DNA of 10,555 nt, from NCBI GenBank assembly GCA_013153105.1, contig JAADFC010000056.1, positions 1 to 10,555 on the forward strand, read 5' to 3'. This document shows positions 6,031-10,555 of this stretch, in pieces. The DNA is from Thermoproteota archaeon (GTDB taxonomy: Archaea > Thermoproteota > Thermoprotei_A > Sulfolobales > Pyrodictiaceae). The stretch's first letter is position 1; each line of letters starts with the position of its first letter. A model generated the notes under the pieces. That model was not told the DNA's origin. It searched no databases and worked only from the letters and a program-made list of their open reading frames with translations. The translations under genes and the position numbers were made by a program.

Positions 6031-6621
6031 CTACCTGGGCTCTATAACCACTCCGAACAGCTCGTGGAGAAGCACCATTGACTCCTCCCGAGTCACACGG
6101 TGCCTGCGCGGGATCCTGCTCCTCGCCCTGCGGCGCCTCATCACGCGGTAGCCGGGCCGCTCCACGGTGACGACCACGTCCATGCCGAACACTCCTATCT
6201 CGGGGTCATACTTGACGCCTGGCAGCGTAATGTGTTCCTTTATGCCGAAGGCCACGTTGCCATACTCGTCGAACTGGCTGGCGCGCAGCTTGTTGCCGAC
6301 AGCCTGCAGCGCCTTCCGGAGGAACTCCAGGGCACGCTCCCGCCGGAGGGTGACCATCACGGCTATCGGCTCGCCCTTACGTATGCCGAAGTCCCTAATC
6401 GTCTTCTTGGCCCTGCGCAGCGAGGGCTTCTGCCCGGTTAGCATCTCGAGCAGCTTGGCGGCCTTCTGCAGCCTCTCACCGCTCTCGCCGACGCCTATGT
6501 TGACTGTAACCTTGACTATCCTCGGGCGCAGCATCGGGTTGCTCTCCCAGCGCTTCTTTATCTCCTCTATCTGCTCCGGCGTGAGGGGCAGGGGTGACTC
6601 GAGCCTCGCGGCCACGCTCAT
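6031..6621 (-). CDS. rpl5: Large subunit ribosomal protein uL5
   Basis: uL5 binds 5S rRNA and contacts the P-site tRNA from the central protuberance. The 196-residue product is of the archaeal/eukaryotic (L11) type: NPMLRPRIVKVTVNIGVGES, LLEMLTGQKPSLRRAKKTIR, DFGIRKGEPIAVMVTLR, then the FDEYGNVAFGIKEHI and LPGVKYDPEIGVFGMDVVVT motifs, and a basic end near RRRRARSRIPRRHRV. I place the start at ATG 6621, which overlaps the rps4e stop as ATGA; GGAGGGTG at 6629-6636 is 7 nt upstream. The GTG two codons earlier (6627) leaves only 1 nt to that site. The gap to rps14 is 28 nt. Confidence 0.96.
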   Translation of the reverse strand: MSVAARLESPLPLTPEQIEEIKKRWESNPMLRPRIVKVTVNIGVGESGERLQKAAKLLEMLTGQKPSLRRAKKTIRDFGIRKGEPIAVMVTLRRERALEFLRKALQAVGNKLRASQFDEYGNVAFGIKEHITLPGVKYDPEIGVFGMDVVVTVERPGYRVMRRRRARSRIPRRHRVTREESMVLLHELFGVVIEPR

Positions 6622-7388
6622 CGCCACGCACCCTCCGGAAGGCTTATCCAGGGCTCCTCGCCGGGCCTGGCGATCACGAAGACGTAGTCGAGGCTGGTCT
6701 GGAGCTTCTCGCCGCGCACATCCTCTATGGTGACTATGCTCTGGCCCCTGCCGACGCCGCGCTGTATACTGACAACCCTACCTACCCTGCCCACGTTGCG
6801 GCCGCCGAAGACTATGACGAGGCTGTCCTTCTCCAGGGGAGCGTAGTCGAGCAGCTGCTGCTGGGGAATCGATATCTTGACTGTGCCGAGGGTCTGGTAC
6901 TGCTTGGCCTCCACGGGGTTAGTGGGGTCGCTAACCCTTATCAGCACGTTCCTCCCGTCGTGGAGGTGTAGCTGCACGTGGCCGCCCTTGACAGTGCTCT
7001 TGTCCTCTATCCTCCCCAGCTTGAAGCCCGCTTCCTCCTTGCTTATCGGGTGGAGGGTGAAGAACCTGACCGGGTAGGGGAGAACCCTGTAGGTCTCCCC
7101 GGTCTCGGTGACCTCTATCACGTCCATGAACCCGACGGGGTACTTGTAGTCCCGGCGGACGCGGCCGTCTACCTTGAAGTAGCCCCTGGCTATCAGCTTC
7201 CGCGCCTCCCTCGCCGTCTTAGCGTAGCCGAGCACGTCGCGCACTATTATCAGCAGGGGGATGGACCTCTCTATAGGGTGAGGCCCCGGCGAAGGCTTGA
7301 CCGTGAACACGCCGACCTTGCCGCGCACCGGCCAGAACTTAGGCGCCGCCAGGGTCTTCAGGTGGCGCCTGCCGCCCATCCTCGCCAC
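6618..7388 (-). CDS. rps4e: Small subunit ribosomal protein eS4
   Basis: eS4 is an archaeal/eukaryotic 30S protein unrelated in position to bacterial S4. The 256-residue product shows the N-terminal motif GGRRHLKTLAAPKFWPV (5-21), an S4-like RNA-binding segment (about 45-95: LLIIVRDVLGYAKTAREARK and GYFKVDGRVRRDYKYPVGFM), a central domain with KGGHVQLHLHDGRNVLIR, and a KOW-type segment near 190-215 (GGRNVGRVGRVVSIQRG). The GTG at 7388 has GGGGTGG 7 nt upstream; the ATG at 7379 would be too far from it. The gap after rpl24 is 43 nt, and its stop overlaps the rpl5 start. Confidence 0.97.
   Translation of the reverse strand: MARMGGRRHLKTLAAPKFWPVRGKVGVFTVKPSPGPHPIERSIPLLIIVRDVLGYAKTAREARKLIARGYFKVDGRVRRDYKYPVGFMDVIEVTETGETYRVLPYPVRFFTLHPISKEEAGFKLGRIEDKSTVKGGHVQLHLHDGRNVLIRVSDPTNPVEAKQYQTLGTVKISIPQQQLLDYAPLEKDSLVIVFGGRNVGRVGRVVSIQRGVGRGQSIVTIEDVRGEKLQTSLDYVFVIARPGEEPWISLPEGAWR
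6629..6636 (-). promoter_or_regulatory. Ribosome binding site that decides the rpl5 start
   Basis: GGAGGGTG on the minus strand lies inside the 3' end of rps4e, 7 nt before the ATG at 6621 and 1 nt before the GTG at 6627. The spacing favours the ATG, which forms an ATGA overlap with the rps4e stop. Confidence 0.7.
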
Positions 7389-7431
7389 AGCCTAGCCACC
7401 CCTCGACGCGCCGCCGAGCGGGCACGGGCTC

Positions 7432-7869
7432 TTAACCAGTCTGCCCCGCCTGCCCGGAGAGCCTGGAGGCGGCCTCCTGGAGGGCCTTCACCAGCTCCCT
7501 GCCCCGGCGGCGGCGCTCGATTATCCTCTTCCTCCTCTCGTCGTCGAGGTTCAGCGAGACTATCACCACGTTCGAGGGGTGCACCGGGTAGTACCTGGGC
7601 TCGCCGCGGGCGTTGTTTACGGTTACACCCTCTATCAGTAGGCGGTACCTCTTCAGGTCGACGCCGACAACCTTGCCCTTATGGCCCTTGAAGCTGCCCC
7701 GCACTACCAGGACCTCGTCGCCCTTCCTAACGGGCAGGCTGCGGACCCCGTACTTCTCGCGCAGCTCCCTGCTGAGCGGGGCCGATACGATCTTCTGCCT
7801 CTTGTGGAGGGGCGCCTGGAAGAGAGCGCGCCTCTGCTTCCTGGGCTGGGAGGACTCCACCCACCTCAC
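7432..7869 (-). CDS. rpl24: Large subunit ribosomal protein uL24
   Basis: uL24 is an early-assembly 50S protein near the peptide exit tunnel. The 145-residue product is the archaeal/eukaryotic (L26) form: SSQPRKQRRALFQAPLHKRQ (6-25), SAPLSRELREKYGVRSLPVR, a KOW segment (about 47-75: RKGDEVLVVRGSFKGHKGKV), then YPVHPSNVVIV, DDERRKRIIERRRRG and a tail to 145. The tail is somewhat long compared with typical archaeal members of about 120-135 residues. The GTG at 7869 has GGTGA 6 nt upstream in the 22-nt gap after rpl14. rps4e follows after 43 nt. Confidence 0.96.
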   Translation of the reverse strand: MRWVESSQPRKQRRALFQAPLHKRQKIVSAPLSRELREKYGVRSLPVRKGDEVLVVRGSFKGHKGKVVGVDLKRYRLLIEGVTVNNARGEPRYYPVHPSNVVIVSLNLDDERRKRIIERRRRGRELVKALQEAASRLSGQAGQTG

Positions 7870-7891
7870 GGCCCGTCACCACGCCGGGCAG

Positions 7892-8311
7892 CTATATGAT
7901 TATGCTTGCTATGTTGGCCACCTTGGGCCACCGCTCCGCCGCCTCCCTAGCAATCGGGCCGCGGATCTCGCTGCCCTTCGGCGCGCCGTCCGGGCTCACT
8001 ATGACCACTGCGTTATCCTCGAAGGCCACCCAGGTCCCGTCGGGGCGCCGGTAGGGCCTCCTCTGCCGGACCACTATAGCCCTGGTAACCTGCTTCCTCA
8101 TCTCCGGCGTACCCTTCTTCACCGTCACCACTACCATGTCGCCGACGGATGCGTAGGGTATGCGGCGGAGCCTACCCTTATAGCCTATAACACCTATAAT
8201 CATGGCCTCCTTGGCGCCACTGTTGTCGGCGACACGCACGTAGGTGCCCACCTGCACACCAGCCGCGATACGCCTCCTAGGAGGAGCGCCAGCCCTCCCT
8301 CCCTTCGGCAC
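7892..8311 (-). CDS. rpl14: Large subunit ribosomal protein uL14
   Basis: uL14 lies at the subunit interface of the 50S particle. The 139-residue product has the family beta-barrel signatures: GVQVGTYVRVADNSGAKEAM (18-37), GDMVVVTVKKGTPEMRKQV and TRAIVVRQRRPYRRPDGTWV, then FEDNAVVIVSPDGAPKGSEI and the end GPIAREAAERWPKVANIASI. The 18-residue leading segment MPKGGRAGAPPRRRIAAG is the archaeal extension. The GTG at 8311 has GGTGA at 8318-8322, 6 nt upstream, and a TATA-like element about 50 nt upstream in the 79-nt spacer after rps17. rpl24 follows after 22 nt. Confidence 0.97.
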   Translation of the reverse strand: MPKGGRAGAPPRRRIAAGVQVGTYVRVADNSGAKEAMIIGVIGYKGRLRRIPYASVGDMVVVTVKKGTPEMRKQVTRAIVVRQRRPYRRPDGTWVAFEDNAVVIVSPDGAPKGSEIRGPIAREAAERWPKVANIASIII

Positions 8312-8356
8312 CGGCGGTCACCCGGATGGAGGAGGGCGCCACCACGCGAGCCGGGC

Positions 8357-8365
8357 TAGATAAAG
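8357..8365 (-). promoter_or_regulatory. TATA-like element, candidate promoter for rpl14
   Basis: The minus strand reads CTTTATCTA within the GC-rich 79-nt rps17-rpl14 spacer. It is centred about 50 nt upstream of the rpl14 GTG, predicting a leader near 25 nt with the GGTGA site 6 nt before the start. The same geometry appears ahead of rpl18 and secY. Function is inferred. Confidence 0.5.
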
Positions 8366-8390
8366 GGTAGCCCCACCCGCCCCGGCGGGG

Positions 8391-8732
8391 CTAGGAGCCC
8401 TTCCTACCGACGACGCCTAGGACGACGAAGTGGACAGTCTTGGCGAGGGGCCTCGTCTCCCCTATAATCACTATGTCGCCGGGCTTGGCGTTTATGCAGG
8501 GCGGGTTGTGGGCATGTATCCTGCTGCGCCTCCTCTCATACCTCTTGTACTTCCTGTCGTAGTAGAGGTACTCGCGCTCCACAACAACCGTGTTCTTCAT
8601 CTTCGCCTTTATCACCACGCCCTGCAGTATGAGGCCCCTAACCCGGACCCGGCCGTGCCACGGGCACTTGGGGTCGTTACACGTCCTCTCCGGAGGCTTC
8701 ACACCCGGTATACCTACGTTCCTCACCCGCAC
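8391..8732 (-). CDS. rps17: Small subunit ribosomal protein uS17
   Basis: uS17 is an early-assembly 30S protein. The product of about 113 residues has the archaeal N-terminus NVGIPGVKPPERTC with a Cys-Cys-His group (CNDPKCPWHG), the core VVIKAKMKNTVVVEREYLYY, KRYERRRSRIHAHNPPCINA and ETRPLAKTVHFVVL. The first start after an in-frame TAG is TTG 8738, but the GTGGAG site at 8740-8745 is only 1 nt from it and 7 nt from GTG 8732, so I prefer the GTG. Either choice makes the first 19-21 codons, including most of the conserved N-terminus, overlap the end of rnp1 in another frame. The 79-nt spacer to rpl14 follows. Confidence 0.95.
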   Translation of the reverse strand: MRVRNVGIPGVKPPERTCNDPKCPWHGRVRVRGLILQGVVIKAKMKNTVVVEREYLYYDRKYKRYERRRSRIHAHNPPCINAKPGDIVIIGETRPLAKTVHFVVLGVVGRKGS

Positions 8733-9057
8733 GGACAAGCTCCACTACCCCCTTGCCCCTCTCAAGCCGCCTGAGCCTCTCCCAGAGGGGGCCGAGTATC
8801 TCCTCCCCACGGACGAGCACCCACGCCCCAGCCCCCTGCTTAAATGCTAATAGGGCGCCGCGCTTCTCCACGCACCTCCTACGCCCCCGCGCGTCTTCAA
8901 CTATGATGCAGTTACGCGTCTCGAGGACAACCCGGCCCCGGAGGCCCCGGAGACCGGGGTCGCTGTGGACTACAACGCACACCTCGCGGCCCTCAAGCGC
9001 GGAGAAGACGATTGAAAGGATGTCCGGCCTGCGGCGGGCTAAAACACGGCGCGGCAT
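8677..9057 (-). CDS. rnp1: Ribonuclease P protein component 1 (Rpp29/Pop4)
   Basis: Archaeal Rpp29 binds the catalytic RNA of RNase P with Rpp21 and helps cleave the 5' leader of pre-tRNAs; it is regularly encoded between uL29 and uS17. The 126-residue product fits: a basic N-terminus, then the Sm-like barrel (about 22-98) with GREVCVVVHS, GLRGLRGRVVLETRNCIIVE, GRRRCVEKRGALLAF and GEEILGPLWERLRRL. Residues after about 108 lie in the overlap with rps17 and look like an unconserved tail. The ATG at 9057 comes 13 nt after the rpl29 stop with only a weak ribosome binding site, so translation may depend on coupling. Identification rests on motifs and context; I am confident of it. Confidence 0.92.
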   Translation of the reverse strand: MPRRVLARRRPDILSIVFSALEGREVCVVVHSDPGLRGLRGRVVLETRNCIIVEDARGRRRCVEKRGALLAFKQGAGAWVLVRGEEILGPLWERLRRLERGKGVVELVRAGEERRYTGCEASGEDV

Positions 9058-9070
9058 CGGGTCTGCCGCC

Positions 9071-9298
9071 TCAGCCCTCGCCTCCGCGCCTTATGCCAAG
9101 CTCCTCCTCGCGCATGACAGTCAAGATGCGTGCAATAGACTTCCTTATAGCCCTTATAGCGCCCGGGTTTTCGAGCGTGCCAACAGCAGCCTTGAGCCTC
9201 AGCTTGACTAGCTCCTCACGCAGCTCCTGGAGTTTCCTCAGGCGCTCCTCGCGGCTCATCTTCCTAATGTCATCCGTGCGGAGCAGGTACTTCCCCAT
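9071..9298 (-). CDS. rpl29: Large subunit ribosomal protein uL29
   Basis: uL29 is a small helical-hairpin protein by the peptide exit tunnel of the 50S subunit. The 75-residue product shows the family pattern LRTDDIRKMSREERLRKLQE, LREELVKLRLKAAVGTLENP and AIRAIRKSIARILTVMREEE; the helix, Leu-rich segment, turn at ENPGAIR and second helix are all present. The ATG at 9298 has GGTGG 6 nt upstream, inside GGTGGAGG. It lies 30 nt after rps3. The eIF1-like gene found at this point in many euryarchaeal clusters is absent; rnp1 follows directly after 13 nt. Confidence 0.95.
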   Translation of the reverse strand: MGKYLLRTDDIRKMSREERLRKLQELREELVKLRLKAAVGTLENPGAIRAIRKSIARILTVMREEELGIRRGGEG

Positions 9299-9328
9299 AC
9301 GCCTCCACCCCGCGTGTCAGTAAGCCAC

Positions 9329-10045
9329 CTAGGCCTCCTCTCCCTGCCCGCCGCCCGCCTCGGCGGGCTGCTGGGCGAGCTTCTTAGCCTCTTCCTCGCG
9401 GAGCCGCTCCATCTCCTCGCGCAGCTCCTCGACGAAGTCCTTTACTTCCTCAGGGCTCTTTATGCGGACGTAGTCGCTGGTCTTGGCCGGCTTCACTATT
9501 GTGACCTCTATGCCGTAGGTGCCGGGCTTCAGGGTTATGTGTATCACCGCCCGGTCAACCATGTACTCAACCTGGTGGCCGGTCGCGTAGACCTTGCCCC
9601 AGCGCACCTTCTCGTACCTGGCCCTCTCGGTGCGGAGCTTACCGCTGATGATTATCTGGGCGCCCACCGCGCCCGCGTTGATTATACGGCGCAGCATGAC
9701 GTTCGCCACGCGCCGGTAGTAGGCGCCCCTCTCGAGGAACACGGCTATCCTCGACGCCATTACGCGGGCGTTGAGGTCGGGGTTGTCGACCCTCTTCACC
9801 GTTATCTGGGGGTTGTTGAGGCCGAAGTAGTTCTCGAGCACGGCGGCCAGCTTGCGTATCGTCTCGCCGCGCCTGCCTATTATCATGGCGGGCCTCTCGG
9901 CCTGTATGAGGACCCTCGTGCCCAGCGGGAACTGTATTATCTGGACGCCCGCGTAGCCAGCCCGGTAGAACCTCTTGGCCAGGTACTCGTCTATCTTCGT
10001 CTGCAGCATAGCCTTGTTTATAAAGTACCTCTTTATGAGCACCAT
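9329..10045 (-). CDS. rps3: Small subunit ribosomal protein uS3
   Basis: uS3 lines the mRNA entry of the 30S subunit. The 238-residue product has an N-terminal helix (VLIKRYFINKAMLQTKIDEY), then the type II KH domain with the GXXG loop GRRG at 57-60 inside PAMIIGRRGETIRKLAAV. The C-terminal uS3 domain follows (RIINAGAVGAQIIISGKLR, GKVYATGHQVEYMVDRAVIH, LKPGTYGIEVTIV). A charged, low-complexity tail ends AEAGGGQGEEA. The ATG at 10045 is 2 nt after the rpl22 stop; its ribosome binding site GGAGGAGGAG (10051-10060), 5 nt upstream, is formed by the three Glu codons ending rpl22, so the pair is probably coupled. Confidence 0.97.
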   Translation of the reverse strand: MVLIKRYFINKAMLQTKIDEYLAKRFYRAGYAGVQIIQFPLGTRVLIQAERPAMIIGRRGETIRKLAAVLENYFGLNNPQITVKRVDNPDLNARVMASRIAVFLERGAYYRRVANVMLRRIINAGAVGAQIIISGKLRTERARYEKVRWGKVYATGHQVEYMVDRAVIHITLKPGTYGIEVTIVKPAKTSDYVRIKSPEEVKDFVEELREEMERLREEEAKKLAQQPAEAGGGQGEEA

Positions 10046-10047
10046 GG

Positions 10048-10518
10048 CTACTCCTCCTCCACAACCACTACCTCGATGTGGCTGTGCCTGCGGAACCTGG
10101 GAGAGGACCTGCCGAAGGCGCGGGGCATCCAGCGCTTGAGCACCCGGCCCTTGTGCACAGCTATATGGTATATGCGCAGACGCTCAGTGTCCAGCCCCTT
10201 AACCTCAGCGTTGTTCTCAACGTTCTCCAGCAGCTTGAGGAGTATCTTAGCAGCCTTCACCGGGTACCTGGCCATGGGGATGCCGTAGCGGTCCGCGACG
10301 CCCCGGTGGTGAGCCTGCTTCCTACGGTGCCGATAGAGGGGCACCGGCTCCTTACCAGCCGCGACCCGCTCAAGGAACTTCTTGGCCTCGCTCAGCTTCA
10401 TACCCTTGATAACCCTAGCCAGGTTGACAACCTTCTTCGGCGATATAGGCGCATCCCACACCATAGCCTTAGCGGAGCGCTCCTCGTCAACCCTCACCGA
10501 GTAGTGCCACACAGGCAA
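10048..10518 (-). CDS. rpl22: Large subunit ribosomal protein uL22
   Basis: uL22 extends a beta-hairpin into the peptide exit tunnel of the 50S subunit. The 156-residue product is the archaeal/eukaryotic (L17) form: WDAPISPKKVVNLARVIKGM (21-40), EAKKFLERVAAGKEPVPLYR, RRKQAHHRG, the helix YPVKAAKILLKLLENVENNA, and the hairpin end KGRVLKRWMPRAFGRSSPRF with a C-terminal VVVVEEE. The start is TTG at 10518, two codons after an in-frame TAG and 6 nt after GGTGGGGTG (10525-10533); a GTG two codons on (10512) is possible. The three terminal GAG codons double as the rps3 ribosome binding site. Confidence 0.96.
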   Translation of the reverse strand: MPVWHYSVRVDEERSAKAMVWDAPISPKKVVNLARVIKGMKLSEAKKFLERVAAGKEPVPLYRHRRKQAHHRGVADRYGIPMARYPVKAAKILLKLLENVENNAEVKGLDTERLRIYHIAVHKGRVLKRWMPRAFGRSSPRFRRHSHIEVVVVEEE

Positions 10519-10533
10519 CCGCTACACCCCACC
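10519..10533 (-). repeat. Second copy of the 15-nt repeat, over the rpl22 ribosome binding site
   Basis: The sequence is identical on the minus strand to 2155-2169 ahead of rpl30. Here the TAG inside the repeat can close the upstream reading frame (possible rps19), and the purine tract serves the TTG start of rpl22 at 6 nt spacing. Confidence 0.55.
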
Positions 10534-10554
10534 GCGACCCATCACCGGCTCCAG
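10522..10554 (-). CDS. Possible last 10 codons of rps19 (uS19), cut by window edge
   Basis: One reading frame into rpl22 gives LEPVMGRGGV and a TAG stop 3 nt before the rpl22 TTG. Archaeal uS19 precedes uL22 and commonly ends in a VPL-K sequence; the partial codon at the edge ends in G, compatible with a Pro codon and so with a VPLE reading. Ten residues cannot prove the identity, and the residues after VPLE would be an unusual short extension. The call rests mainly on gene order and the compact junction. Confidence 0.45.
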   Translation of the reverse strand: MEPVMGRGGV

Positions 10555-10555
10555 C

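Noticed and set aside
9314..10288. Plus-strand open frame (324 codons) opposite rps3 and rpl22
   Set aside because: It mirrors the codon structure of the minus-strand genes and shows no motif of its own.
1..10555. Mobile element, CRISPR array, defence or biosynthetic system
   Set aside because: Every stretch over 300 bases is a conserved housekeeping gene on one strand in standard archaeal order; no transposase, spaced repeats, integrase site or foreign-looking composition is visible.

Overview
This is ordinary core chromosome from an archaeon. It is a contiguous part of the archaeal S10/spc ribosomal protein cluster, all on the minus strand, so transcription runs from high to low coordinates. 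The archaeal/eukaryotic-type proteins eS4, eL32 and eL19 interleaved with universal ones, an RNase P protein gene (rnp1) between uL29 and uS17, and an archaeal-type SecY together exclude Bacteria. High GC (I estimate a little above 60 %), heavy use of ATA for Ile and AGG for Arg, frequent GTG/TTG starts and GGTGA/GGAGG ribosome binding sites suggest a hyperthermophilic crenarchaeote. A Pyrodictium/Hyperthermus-like member of the Desulfurococcales is my guess from style, not a database result.

Layout in transcription order: a possible tail of rps19 (uS19) at the right edge, then rpl22, rps3, rpl29, rnp1 and rps17 (tightly packed, with a 56-62 nt coding overlap between rnp1 and rps17); a 79-nt spacer with a promoter-like element; rpl14, rpl24, rps4e, rpl5, rps14, rps8; a 138-nt spacer; rpl6, rpl32e, rpl19e; a 243-nt spacer; rpl18, rps5; a 128-nt spacer with hairpins; rpl30, rpl15; a 146-nt spacer; and the first 330 codons of secY, which runs off the left edge. 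No stretch longer than 300 bases lacks a gene.

The genes make the two ribosomal subunits, one protein of the tRNA 5'-processing enzyme and the protein-conducting channel. Within groups they are linked by 1-4 nt overlaps or gaps of a few bases, with ribosome binding sites often lying inside the last codons of the gene before. The longer spacers carry AT-rich, TATA-like elements. Those before rpl14, rpl18 and secY sit about 50 nt upstream of the start codon, which suggests the cluster is read as several overlapping transcription units.

I found no mobile element, CRISPR array, tRNA, rRNA or unknown system here. The points worth checking are fine-scale: the rnp1/rps17 overlap, the internal promoters, the alternative hairpins before rpl30, the unexplained 243-nt spacer, and several start codons that need choosing with care.
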